Assembly: GCA_021785235.1 (NCBI GenBank)
Contig: JAJYGB010000229.1
Span: forward strand, 1 to 11,474
Origin: Bacteroidota bacterium
GTDB taxonomy: Bacteria; Bacteroidota; Kryptoniia; Kryptoniales; JAKASW01
DNA: 11,474 bases
Direction of reading: 5' to 3'
A model generated the notes under the pieces. The model saw only the letters and a list, made by a program, of their open reading frames with translations, did no database searches and was not told the DNA's origin. A program made the translations under genes and the position numbers. Below, in pieces: positions 1 to 7,543 of the stretch. How positions within the stretch are numbered: the stretch's first letter is position 1; the number at the start of each line of letters is the position of its first letter.

Positions 1-46
1 CCGATCTGATGGAACTTTCCCGGAGCAATAGGGTTATATAAGGATT

Positions 47-580
47 GTGAATATCACAATTCATAGTAGAATTAACGGCCTTGTCGGCATACTTTTCATG
101 GTCACTTTGCTCGCAAACGGGATCGTGTCTGCGCAGGCAATAAGTGACAGAGCCGTGAGCATTGGCGGAGTATTAGGTGATCCGCTGGGCGCGACAATGA
201 GGTATCCCATCGGCACCACGGTGGCGGTCGATGTCGGGTTTGGGCCAGACTACTTCGGTTCTCCCAGACTTCAGCTCGATTACGTCTGGCGATTCCACGC
301 GTTTGATTCAAGAATAATTGGGGAGTATGCCGGTCCTGGCCTCGCCGTGGCATTTGCGAAGGGTATCAATTCGTTTTACACGAGGGAACCGCACAGGGAA
401 AGCTTTGCCTCGAATGAGGATAACAGATTCAACGTCGGAGGCCGGGCGATTTTTGGAATCACTATTACTCCCGGGGCCTCACGGCTTGAATATTTTGTGG
501 AATCCGGGCCGCTGATCCCGGCAGGCAGGATTTTCGACATCGATGTCGATGGCGCCGTTGGGTTTCGATACAGATTTTAA
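47..580 (+). CDS. Secreted, probably outer-membrane beta-barrel protein (DUF3996-like)
   Basis: This 177-residue protein has an N-terminal signal peptide: Arg8, a hydrophobic run at about residues 11-28 and an Ala-rich cleavage site near residues 29-32 (SAQA). The mature part alternates polar and hydrophobic residues in short strands rich in Gly and aromatics, and ends in Phe after a GFRYRF tail, as outer-membrane barrels do. The first strand (GVLGDPLGATMRYPIG) and the last two strands remind me of small eight-stranded barrels of the DUF3996 type; that match is from memory. No enzymatic motif is visible. The GTG at 47 is the only plausible start: an in-frame TAG lies at 29-31, and the next start, ATG at 98, would delete the basic end of the signal peptide. 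The AAGGA at 40-44 sits unusually close to the GTG. It is the only + strand gene and converges on the response-regulator gene. Function unknown. Confidence 0.75.
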   Translation: MNITIHSRINGLVGILFMVTLLANGIVSAQAISDRAVSIGGVLGDPLGATMRYPIGTTVAVDVGFGPDYFGSPRLQLDYVWRFHAFDSRIIGEYAGPGLAVAFAKGINSFYTREPHRESFASNEDNRFNVGGRAIFGITITPGASRLEYFVESGPLIPAGRIFDIDVDGAVGFRYRF

Positions 581-592
581 TCTCTAATCTCA

Positions 593-627
593 GGCCGTGA
601 GGGAGTTGTACCACCGCTCCCCTGGCC
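593..627. terminator. Imperfect hairpin after the barrel gene (weak terminator candidate)
   Basis: GGCC (593-596) can pair with GGCC (624-627), and GGGAG (601-605) with CTCCC (617-621). This leaves a small internal loop and an 11-base apical loop. It begins 12 bases after the barrel stop codon, where a terminator would be expected, but no T-run follows on the + strand. It is therefore not a typical intrinsic terminator. Confidence 0.25.
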
Positions 628-681
628 GTATGGGAATTGCGCTTGCGGGCTATCACGCGGTTCCAACTTGAAAACGACATC

Positions 682-713
682 ACCCCGTAAGGGAGATCCA
701 GCGGATGCGGGGT
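682..713 (-). terminator. Hairpin at the end of the minus-strand gene run (weak terminator candidate)
   Basis: ACCCCG (682-687) pairs with CGGGGT (708-713), and a smaller ATCC/GGAT stem can form inside the loop. The stem touches the stop codon of the response-regulator gene. On the minus strand a run of four T (674-671) follows 7 bases past the stem. The position suits an end to the long minus-strand unit, but the T-run is short and far from the stem. Confidence 0.3.
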
Positions 714-2077
714 TACCCCTGCATCAGGTTATACTCTTTGATCTTCCTGTAAAGCGTCTTCCTGTCGATGCCGAGAATCTGTGCAGCCTTGGACTGGTGC
801 CAGTTGGTACGCTGCAATACCTTCACGATATAACGCTTCTCCACTTCGGAGAGAGGCATGCTGTCGGAGGCGAGGTCGTCAATGAGATCAGTCGACTTCA
901 TCTGGAACAAGTGCTCCGGCAGATCCTTGCAATCAATTATATCTCCACCTGACAGAGCTATGCTTCGCTCTATCACGTTCTCGAGTTCGCGAACGTTTCC
1001 GGGCCACGAGTAGCGCATGAGGCAGGCCATCGCCTCGCGCGTTACCTGGATCTTCTCCCTGCCGAATTGGTCTCCGTATTTCTTCATGAAGTGATCTGTC
1101 AGTATCTGTATATCTTCGGTCCTGTCCTTGAGGTCCGGCACCTGAATCGAGATAACGTTCAGCCTGTAGAACAGGTCTTCTCTGAACTGGTCGTGTTTCA
1201 CCATCTCCTTCAGTTCGCGGTGTGTTGCGGCAATCACGCGCACGTCGATTTTCTTGACGTCGTCGCTTCCAACCGGGCGCACTTCGCCGGTTTCCACCAC
1301 CCTGAGTAATTTTGCCTGCGATCCGAGCGGCATATCGCCGATCTCGTCGAGGAATAGTGTCCCGCCGTTAGCAGTCTCGAAGAGCCCTCGTCTCGAGGTG
1401 ATGGCGCCGGTAAACGCACCCTTTTCGTGCCCGAAACGCTCGCTTTCCAGAAGCGCTTCGGGTATCGCGCCGCCATTGACCGCCACAAGCGGCATCCCCT
1501 TCCTGTCGCTGTTGTAGTGGATCGCCTTGGCGATCAGTTCCTTACCCGTTCCGCTTCTTCCCGTTATGAGGATGTTGCTGCGCGCGTGGGAAATTCTCTG
1601 GATCAGGGAGAAGATGTCCTGCATCGGCTTGCTCCTGCCGATGATATTGGAGAAGGAATACTTCTGTTCGACCTCCTGTCTTAGGAACTCCACCTCCCGC
1701 TGGAGCCTCCGCTGTTGCGTCGCGCGCTCGAGCAGGGCGAGTATCTCGTCGATGTTGAATGGTTTGCTGACGTAATCGTATGCGCCGGCTTTCATCGCGT
1801 TCACGGCCGAATCGACGGACCCGAAGGCGGTTATCATCACAACCATTGTGTCCTTCTGAAGGTCCTTCACCCGTTTCAGCAGGTCCATACCTGAAGTGCG
1901 TGGCATCTGGATATCGGTGATCACGATGTCATAGTTCTTGTCTTCGACGAGCGACAAAGCCTTTGTACTGTCGGAGGTTGTGTCAACCGTGTAGCCCGCA
2001 CGTCTGAGGAACTTCTCCAGCATAGCCAGCATGTTAACGTCGTCGTCGACTGCCAATATTGAAATATCTGCTCTCAT
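713..2077 (-). CDS. NtrC-family sigma54-dependent response regulator
   Basis: This 454-residue cytoplasmic activator has three parts. The receiver (about 5-120) has acidic pocket Asp11/Asp12, phospho-acceptor Asp55, Thr83 and Lys105. The AAA+ sigma54-interaction domain (about 143-375) has Walker A GRSGTGKE at 173-180, the sigma54-contact loop GAFTGA at 220-225, Walker B with LDEIGD around 243-248, and the arginine-finger segment FREDLFYRL at 298-306. A Fis-type helix-turn-helix covers about 424-450. By family knowledge it would be phosphorylated by a kinase, oligomerise and drive open-complex formation at sigma54 promoters; the kinase just upstream (43-nt gap) is the obvious partner. Oddities: Arg replaces the usual Glu in Walker A (residue 174), Gly replaces Cys in the NCG segment (202), Arg replaces Leu in the ESELFGH segment (214), and PDLKDR (314-319) stands where PPLRER is usual. 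The ATG at 2077 is well placed. Target genes cannot be seen. Confidence 0.93.
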   Translation of the reverse strand: MRADISILAVDDDVNMLAMLEKFLRRAGYTVDTTSDSTKALSLVEDKNYDIVITDIQMPRTSGMDLLKRVKDLQKDTMVVMITAFGSVDSAVNAMKAGAYDYVSKPFNIDEILALLERATQQRRLQREVEFLRQEVEQKYSFSNIIGRSKPMQDIFSLIQRISHARSNILITGRSGTGKELIAKAIHYNSDRKGMPLVAVNGGAIPEALLESERFGHEKGAFTGAITSRRGLFETANGGTLFLDEIGDMPLGSQAKLLRVVETGEVRPVGSDDVKKIDVRVIAATHRELKEMVKHDQFREDLFYRLNVISIQVPDLKDRTEDIQILTDHFMKKYGDQFGREKIQVTREAMACLMRYSWPGNVRELENVIERSIALSGGDIIDCKDLPEHLFQMKSTDLIDDLASDSMPLSEVEKRYIVKVLQRTNWHQSKAAQILGIDRKTLYRKIKEYNLMQG

Positions 2078-2120
2078 GTCTATTTCCGATTAGGTCCCGA
2101 TGGACCGGATTATTGAATGC

Positions 2121-4130
2121 TCAAGTATGCCCGTCGCGCAGAACCTCTGCGGCGTAAACCGGGAAACTCAATTTAAACATTGTGCCGTTACCGACCGAGC
2201 TGTCAACCGAGATCGTCCCCTTGTGATCCTGGACGATTCTCTGTGTAATAGCCAGGCCAAGCCCCGTTCCCTTTCCCACTTCCTTGGTTGTAAAGAACGG
2301 GTTGAAAATCTTTTCCAGGTTGTCATCAGGAATCCCGCAGCCGGTATCCGAGATTGTCACCTCGACCGTGCCTTCGTCGGGCCCTCCCTTTGAAGCCGTG
2401 GAGATGGTAAGCTTTCCTCCTTTTTCCATGGAATGGATGGCATTTACGATTAAATTTACGAAAACTTCCTGAAGTTGGGCAGCGTCCCCGAAGACATATG
2501 GGAGATCATTCTCAAGTTCCAGCGACAGGTTGATCGCTGACTTGTCAAGCTGGTTTTTCAGGAGACGAAGGACGCTCTCAACCTCTGAATTCAACAGTAC
2601 CTGCTTCGCCCTCATCCTCTTGGGGCGGGCAAAATCGAGCAGCTGTTGGATCAGCTTCGCGATCCTGTTCGTCTCCCCGATTATCATCTTAAGCTCGTCG
2701 TAATCCCGCTCCCCTGATTTCATGTCCATCATGAGGTACTCGGCATTTCCGAGTATTATGTTCAGCGGTGTCCCGATCTCATGGGCGATGCCCGTCGAAA
2801 TCTGCCCGATGAAGGAGAGTTTCTCGGTCTGCCGAAGCTCCAATTCGTATTGCTTAATCTGCGTCACGTCGCGCATGATAAGCGCAGTTCCGATGAATGT
2901 CCCCTGCTCGTCCTGCAGGACCGTCCCGGTAAGGCTGACGATTATCCTCTGCCCGGACTTCGTCTCGCAATCGAGCTCGTAGTTCTTGACGACTCCCTCG
3001 TCGCGGATGCGCTTCAGGATTACTTCGTCGTCGCCGATCAGCTTCTTCTCCATCGGCATCAGGACAGAAAACGGCTGTCCGGTCACCTCGTTGTGCTGCA
3101 TTCCGAAGAGAAGCGCGGCACCTTTGTTCCAGGATACGATCATCCCCCCGACGTCGAGTCCGACGATAGCGTCCGCCGAATTCTCCGTCAATATCGAGAT
3201 GTAGTGGGCCTTTGAAGTAACCTCTTCTTCGAGCAGAAAGCGTTTGAGTCCGTAGCCGAGCTGGTCGACCATCGCGAGGAGTATGTTCATGCTCTCTTCC
3301 TGGAGGTCTACCACGCTGCTTTCCCTGAGCGGCACCGACGGATAAGCAAGGAGGAGGAGGCCGATAAGCGAGTCCCCGGCGGAAACTGGAAGCATCAATA
3401 TGAGCCTCCGGTGCCCGAATACCTCCTGCATCACGGCATAACTCCGGCGCGCGCTGGATTCGCTTCCGAACTGCCTGGCGAGCGCGCTCAGAAAATCGCC
3501 GCCGGCCGTAGGAACGCTTTCCGGTACGGCAAACCTGAACACGAGCTGTTGCGTGTTCTGGTCGAACGCGAAGAACTCTACCGCGTTGGCCTTCGATTCC
3601 TCCCTGACTATAGCGGCCGCGGCACGAAGTGCCTCGTCATAGGCGTTCGCCGATCCTAGTGCGCCGGTGAACCGAAGCAGGGTCTCCCTCTGTCTTTCGA
3701 TCACCTTCCGCCTCCTCGCGCCGACCTCGCTCTGGTATGCCTGGTACGCGTTGGCGTATTCGTAAATAATCTCGTGGAAGCAGCCGTCGATGCGCCGTGA
3801 ATACTCGAACAGCCGGTCCTGGTCCCGCATCTTCTCGCGTACCACCGATAGGATTGCGTCTTCCCCAAGCAGGAAGGTCTCATGCACGGTGGTGAGCGTG
3901 AGGAGTCCGTTGTACGGCGGCTTGACGATTCTTTCGGTGAATTTCACGAGCCGCGAAGGACCGCGGCTTTCGAGCAAGTCGAGGATACAGCGAAGAAGTT
4001 CCGTGATCTGGCTTTTGAAGAACGGGATCTGAGCGCTCCCGAAATATTTTGGCAGCGAACCTATCGTCCCCACCCACCGGTCGGTGATGACGTCAAAATC
4101 CGTAGTAACTATATCTACAACTTCATCCAT
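2121..4130 (-). CDS. Soluble PAS-containing sensor histidine kinase
   Basis: The protein has 669 residues with no membrane segment or signal peptide, so it should be cytoplasmic. Residues 1-140 are helical and resemble the RsbRD N-terminal type (recalled, moderate certainty). A GAF-like region spans about 150-295. A PAS domain spans about 308-422, from [11 protein letters not shown] to [11 protein letters not shown]. The dimerisation/phospho-acceptor domain has AHEIGTPLN with His450. The ATPase domain has the N box near 559-563 (NLIVN), DTGCGIP at 595-601, FFTTK at 612-616 and GKGTGLGLA at 619-627. It should autophosphorylate His450 and pass phosphate to Asp55 of the regulator 43 nt downstream. 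The signal is unknown; lack of membrane segments points to an internal cue. The ATG at 4130 is the only possible start: upstream the frame holds no start codon before the in-frame stop of the methyltransferase gene 42 nt away. No clear ribosome site precedes it. Confidence 0.93.
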   Translation of the reverse strand: MDEVVDIVTTDFDVITDRWVGTIGSLPKYFGSAQIPFFKSQITELLRCILDLLESRGPSRLVKFTERIVKPPYNGLLTLTTVHETFLLGEDAILSVVREKMRDQDRLFEYSRRIDGCFHEIIYEYANAYQAYQSEVGARRRKVIERQRETLLRFTGALGSANAYDEALRAAAAIVREESKANAVEFFAFDQNTQQLVFRFAVPESVPTAGGDFLSALARQFGSESSARRSYAVMQEVFGHRRLILMLPVSAGDSLIGLLLLAYPSVPLRESSVVDLQEESMNILLAMVDQLGYGLKRFLLEEEVTSKAHYISILTENSADAIVGLDVGGMIVSWNKGAALLFGMQHNEVTGQPFSVLMPMEKKLIGDDEVILKRIRDEGVVKNYELDCETKSGQRIIVSLTGTVLQDEQGTFIGTALIMRDVTQIKQYELELRQTEKLSFIGQISTGIAHEIGTPLNIILGNAEYLMMDMKSGERDYDELKMIIGETNRIAKLIQQLLDFARPKRMRAKQVLLNSEVESVLRLLKNQLDKSAINLSLELENDLPYVFGDAAQLQEVFVNLIVNAIHSMEKGGKLTISTASKGGPDEGTVEVTISDTGCGIPDDNLEKIFNPFFTTKEVGKGTGLGLAITQRIVQDHKGTISVDSSVGNGTMFKLSFPVYAAEVLRDGHT

Positions 4131-4172
4131 GTCAGGAACACCGTGCCGATAAGAAGAACAATAACGTCTCCC

Positions 4173-4913
4173 TCATTTCATCCCGCAGTATGCGGTGGCT
4201 ATGCCGAAAGTCAGGATGGTCGAGCTCACGTCTTTGAACTCGGAGCTGCGCATGACTTCCACAAAGTTCGCGCCGTCGGGAAAAGCTGAGACCGAATTCG
4301 GGAGATACACGTACGCTCCCTTGTCGCCTGAAATTATCCGGCCGACAAAGGGAAGTATTCTTCTGAAATAAAAAAAGTAAAGCTGCTTCACCGGGAATCT
4401 CTTGGGTTTGGAGAATTCGAGCACGACGATCCTTCCCCCGGTCTTGAGCACGCGCCGCATTTCAATCAAGCCTTTCCGAAGATCTCCGAAGTTCCTTGCC
4501 CCGAACGCGACCGCGGTGACATCGAATGATTCGTCCGGAAAGGGGAGCTCCTCCGCGCTCGCCTGAACAATTTCCACTTTGCCGTCGAGCCCAAGTTTCG
4601 TTTTCTTGACCTGGAAACCCCGGAGCATATTCTCGGCGAAATCTATGCCGACGATTCTGCCGGGGTTCACACCAGCGGCCTCGACGGAGAGGTCCCCGGT
4701 ACCGCACGCGACATCGAGAAATGAATTGCCCGCTCCGAGCCGGGAAATTTCTATCGCGCGCCGGCGCCAGCGGCGATCTATACCCGCGCTGAGAAAATGG
4801 TTCAGAAAATCATACCGGCGGGAGATATTGTTGAACATTCGCCGCACGTACTGGTTCTTCTCGGAGGTATCCCGCCGCGCCTCGGCGGGGCTCACGCCTT
4901 CAAGCCTTCCCAT
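4173..4913 (-). CDS. ubiE: Demethylmenaquinone methyltransferase (UbiE/MenG)
   Basis: This SAM-dependent enzyme C-methylates demethylmenaquinone in the last step of menaquinone synthesis, and the ubiquinone precursor in organisms that make ubiquinone. Visible signatures are VRRMFNNIS followed by RYDFLNHFLS (family signature 1, near the N-terminus), the SAM-binding loop FLDVACGTGDLS, a conserved GARNF segment after the second Asp motif, and RVLKTGGRIVVLEFSKP (family signature 2). Length is about 246 residues, normal for the family. I chose ATG at 4913, which overlaps the stop of the preceding TPR gene by 14 nt. A TTG at 4937 would add eight residues, and either is possible. The overlap suggests coupled translation with the TPR gene. 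The kinase gene follows 42 nt later, in the same frame. Menaquinone is the more likely product in this lineage, but that is inference. Confidence 0.93.
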   Translation of the reverse strand: MGRLEGVSPAEARRDTSEKNQYVRRMFNNISRRYDFLNHFLSAGIDRRWRRRAIEISRLGAGNSFLDVACGTGDLSVEAAGVNPGRIVGIDFAENMLRGFQVKKTKLGLDGKVEIVQASAEELPFPDESFDVTAVAFGARNFGDLRKGLIEMRRVLKTGGRIVVLEFSKPKRFPVKQLYFFYFRRILPFVGRIISGDKGAYVYLPNSVSAFPDGANFVEVMRSSEFKDVSSTILTFGIATAYCGMK

Positions 4914-5877
4914 CTGCCCTGGCCGCCAGCTCCGCAATCTTCTTGCGATATCGTTCCGCCTGGTCGGGTTTCTTCTTCATCAGAATATTGTACGCCTCGA
5001 TCGCGGTGTTTATCTGTCCTTGCTGCTCGAAAATCATCGCCAGGGTATCAGTCACAATCTCCGGTGTCAACTCGATTCCTTTGTCTTCTTCACGATCCCG
5101 CGGGGCTTCCTCAGTAGGCTTTATCGGGCCGGCGGAATCAAGTTCCCGCGCCAGGGCTTCGATGTCAAACTCCACGGTCTCTTCTGGCTCCGAGGTGGAG
5201 GTGTCCGGCGTCGCTTCCGCCCGGCCAGGGTCGACGGTTATTTTGTCTTCAAACTCGCGCGTAGCCTTGTCGATAATCTCCCGTGCGTTTCTCGACTCAT
5301 CACCCGGCTCGACGGTCGAACCCTGCGGTTCCCGTACAATCTCCGGCGGTTCGGCAGCTTGAGCCGGTTTCACAAACTTGGGCGGCAGTCCGGACAAGTC
5401 CTCGCCGACTATCGACTCCAGCCCCGGTATAAGCAGGTCTTCATCAGTTGACTTGATCGGATTCGCCTTGAGGGTCTCTTCGACTGTCTTCATGATATCG
5501 CTGCCGGCCGTCTTGCGGTATTGGTCGGCAAGCTTTCTCCCGATGGAGTCCGCCTGCTCCTGTCTTTCCACTTCGGCAGCGAGCGACTCTATCATCTTCG
5601 AACCGGGATGCAGGTCCGCGGCTTTTAGAAGCTCTTTCCTCGCGTCCCTGTAAAACCCAGCCCGCGTCATCGCCATGGCCAGGACGGCGTGGCCGGTTGA
5701 ATAATTCGGGTGCACGATAACCCCTCGCTGTGCTATCGACAACGCTTCCGCGACTTTACCTATTTCCAGGTAAAAGTATGAAAGCATCGCGAAGAACGAG
5801 GATCCCGGATCCTTACGCAACCGCTCTTCAAGATACTGAAGAAGGACAAGGTCCTTACCGCCATATTGAAAGTTCAT
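4900..5877 (-). CDS. Cytoplasmic tetratricopeptide-repeat protein with long acidic linker
   Basis: The protein has about 325 residues and no signal peptide or membrane segment. The N-terminal 110 residues hold about three TPR-like helix pairs, for example SSFFAMLSYFYLEIGKVAEA, then YSTGHAVLAMAMTRAGFYRD. Residues from about 145 to 270 are rich in Glu, Asp, Pro and Thr and look disordered. The C-terminal 50 residues (from LTPEIVTDTLAMIFEQQGQ) form one more TPR unit followed by a basic helix. TPRs bind other proteins; the partner is not visible. The gene lies between the membrane glycosyltransferase and ubiE and overlaps ubiE, so it may assist either, or neither. I prefer ATG at 5877; GTG at 5883 would add two residues. 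The only purine-rich site upstream, GAGGA (5904-5900), lies far from both starts and inside a small hairpin. No catalytic motif was found. Confidence 0.85.
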   Translation of the reverse strand: MNFQYGGKDLVLLQYLEERLRKDPGSSFFAMLSYFYLEIGKVAEALSIAQRGVIVHPNYSTGHAVLAMAMTRAGFYRDARKELLKAADLHPGSKMIESLAAEVERQEQADSIGRKLADQYRKTAGSDIMKTVEETLKANPIKSTDEDLLIPGLESIVGEDLSGLPPKFVKPAQAAEPPEIVREPQGSTVEPGDESRNAREIIDKATREFEDKITVDPGRAEATPDTSTSEPEETVEFDIEALARELDSAGPIKPTEEAPRDREEDKGIELTPEIVTDTLAMIFEQQGQINTAIEAYNILMKKKPDQAERYRKKIAELAARADGKA

Positions 5878-5891
5878 TGCCACTATGAAAC

Positions 5892-5904
5892 GAGGAGAAT
5901 CCTC
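5892..5904 (-). repeat. Small inverted repeat upstream of the TPR gene
   Basis: GAGGA/TCCTC arms of five bases flank a 3-base loop (5897-5899) in the gap between the glycosyltransferase and TPR genes. On the minus strand the first arm (5904-5900) is the only Shine-Dalgarno-like sequence near the TPR start. It lies about 16 nt before the GTG and 22 nt before the ATG, too far for ideal use, so this may be chance. Confidence 0.3.
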
Positions 5905-5964
5905 TTCAAGCCCGATACGCCTGCATCCGTCCCGCCCGGGAACGGTGCGCAGTCTCTGTTCGGG

Positions 5965-7485
5965 TTATTTGACAATTTGCTCTGCCGCAGGTTGCGCCTT
6001 GGGGGCCAGTTTAACAGAAGTCTTTCTTGCAAGAATTGCCTGCTTGATCGAAAGATACGAAACAGACCCGAACCCCGTGAAGAACAGCAGCTGGAAAGGA
6101 ACGGCAGCTATCTCGAGATCTACGATCGATAAGACGATGCCACCGAGGCAGTACAGCGCGAGGACGAACTCGGCAATGGAGACCCAGTTGATCTTCCGTT
6201 GTGTGTACTTCTTGTCCGCCCACGAACCGTTGTTGCCGGTGAAGCCGTACTTCGGGGTCCGTACAAACTCGGACTTTTTGTTGAGCAAACCTTCGATGAC
6301 CGCTTTTGTATTGTTAACTGACAAACCCATGCTGCCAGCCATGAATACCGGGAAGAGGTATATTCGTCTTCGCCAGTCTTTGTAAACGTCCTTCTGGCTG
6401 TACAGGTAAAAGAAAAACGAGCCGAAGAAAGCGAATATGAAACCTCCCATGAGCATGAAGGTCGCATCGTAAGCCCCGGTATGCTTGATGAAGACTGCCG
6501 GGACCTGCAGTATGCCGATCATGAGGACGAACGGGTAGACCAGGCTTGCGGTGAGGTGAATGGTGGAGTGCAGCTTGACCCGCAGCGGAAGCTTGGACCT
6601 CCACACTCTCGGGAGGATCTTCTTTGCGGCTTCGATAGCACCCTTGGTCCACCTGAACTGCTGCGAGCGGAGACCGTTCACGTCGGCCGGCAGCTCCGCG
6701 GGTGAAGTATAATCCTTCATGAAGACAAATTGCCATCCCAGAAGCTGTGCCCGGTAGCTCAAGTCAAGATCTTCGGCCAGCGTGTCGGCCTCCCAGTTCC
6801 CGGACTCCAGGATGCAGCTCCGGCGCCATATCCCCGCCGTGCCGTTAAAGTTGATAAAGAAACCAGCCTTGTTCCTCACCTGCTGCTCGATCACGAAATG
6901 TCCGTCCAGTGCGATCGCCTGCGCGCGCGTGAGGAGAGAGTAGTCGCTGTTGATGTGCTCCCATCTTGTCTGGACCAGGCCGACTTTCGAATTCGCGAAG
7001 TACGGAAGAGTTCTCCTCAGGAAATCAGTGCGCGGGATGAAGTCGGCATCGAATATCGCGACGTACTCACCCTTCGCCTGTTCAAGGCCGAATTTCAGAG
7101 CGCCTGCTTTGTAACCCTGTCGGCTGCCCCTGCGGATATGCTTGATGTCGAAGCCGATCATCGATTTCTCAGCGACCTTCCGGCCAATGATCGTTGTGGT
7201 CTCGTCGGTAGAGTCGTCGAGCACTTGTATTTCCATTTTGTCCTTGGGATAATCGAGCGAGCAGACCGCGTCGATCACCCTGTTCACGACATACAGCTCG
7301 TTGTAAACGGGGATCTGCACCGTGACAACGGGGATCTCCTTCAATTCGCCTTTCTGCGCGACCTGCCGGTTTCTATAACGGAAATAATAATATATCATCA
7401 AAAATCCGTTCGACCCGAAGATGAACGGGAAACTCAATGCGACTATGTAAAGAATTAAAAGTGCGTCTTCAACGCGCGGTGACAT
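5965..7485 (-). CDS. Membrane family-2 glycosyltransferase (CslA/cellulose-synthase-like)
   Basis: The 506-residue processive GT2 enzyme opens with a membrane helix (about 8-35). A cytosolic catalytic domain follows (about 53-290), then four or five membrane helices between about 308 and 480. Catalytic motifs are complete: Asp90/Asp91 in VLDDSTDET, the DAD metal/UDP-sugar motif at 146-148, Glu238-Asp239 in TLAEDLDLSY (general base) and QQFRW at 275-279, the Q(Q/R)xRW motif that grips the growing chain. NTKAVIEGLL and FVRTPKYG near 392-414 resemble bacterial CslA-type beta-mannan/glucan synthases, from memory. It should polymerise a beta-linked polysaccharide at the inner membrane; the sugar cannot be read from sequence. 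There is no PilZ domain, so direct c-di-GMP control through a fused domain is not indicated. It lies 39 nt after the lipoprotein gene and has the best ribosome site in the window. Confidence 0.9.
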   Translation of the reverse strand: MSPRVEDALLILYIVALSFPFIFGSNGFLMIYYYFRYRNRQVAQKGELKEIPVVTVQIPVYNELYVVNRVIDAVCSLDYPKDKMEIQVLDDSTDETTTIIGRKVAEKSMIGFDIKHIRRGSRQGYKAGALKFGLEQAKGEYVAIFDADFIPRTDFLRRTLPYFANSKVGLVQTRWEHINSDYSLLTRAQAIALDGHFVIEQQVRNKAGFFINFNGTAGIWRRSCILESGNWEADTLAEDLDLSYRAQLLGWQFVFMKDYTSPAELPADVNGLRSQQFRWTKGAIEAAKKILPRVWRSKLPLRVKLHSTIHLTASLVYPFVLMIGILQVPAVFIKHTGAYDATFMLMGGFIFAFFGSFFFYLYSQKDVYKDWRRRIYLFPVFMAGSMGLSVNNTKAVIEGLLNKKSEFVRTPKYGFTGNNGSWADKKYTQRKINWVSIAEFVLALYCLGGIVLSIVDLEIAAVPFQLLFFTGFGSVSYLSIKQAILARKTSVKLAPKAQPAAEQIVK

Positions 7486-7494
7486 CTTCTATTA

Positions 7495-7500
7495 CTCCTT
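7495..7500 (-). promoter_or_regulatory. Strong Shine-Dalgarno site of the glycosyltransferase gene
   Basis: AAGGAG ends 9 nt before the ATG at 7485. It is the clearest ribosome-binding site in the window and fixes the glycosyltransferase start. It shows that this organism uses Shine-Dalgarno signals for at least some genes. Confidence 0.75.
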
Positions 7501-7524
7501 CGCGGAATTTCTTCCGGCTGATAT

Positions 7525-7543
7525 TTACCAATTCGTTACCAAT
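7525..7543. repeat. Short direct repeat TTACCAAT at the lptE stop
   Basis: TTACCAAT occurs at 7525-7532 and again at 7536-7543, 11 bases apart, covering the last codons and stop of lptE. The spacing is about one helical turn. It encodes Leu-Val-Thr-Asn-Trp-stop on the minus strand, so it may simply be coding sequence. Confidence 0.4.

Noticed and set aside
633..646. GG-N10-GC with TTGC, resembling a sigma54 promoter on the + strand
   Set aside because: Only the GG, the TTGC and little else match, and it would fire into the antisense of the response-regulator gene. With two sigma54 activators nearby it is tempting, but a match this loose is expected by chance.
4134..4178. A 14-codon frame (MRETLLFFLSARCS) overlapping the ubiE stop
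   Set aside because: It is very short with no conservation evidence, and its ATG is simply the last codons of ubiE read in another frame.
4579..5451. A 290-codon open frame on the + strand opposite ubiE and the TPR gene
   Set aside because: It is antisense to two well-supported genes, and its product has no domain or plausible ribosome site.
5930..5941. TCCCG/CGGGA palindrome in the gap before the TPR gene as a terminator
   Set aside because: The stem is five pairs with a two-base loop and no T-run follows on the minus strand.
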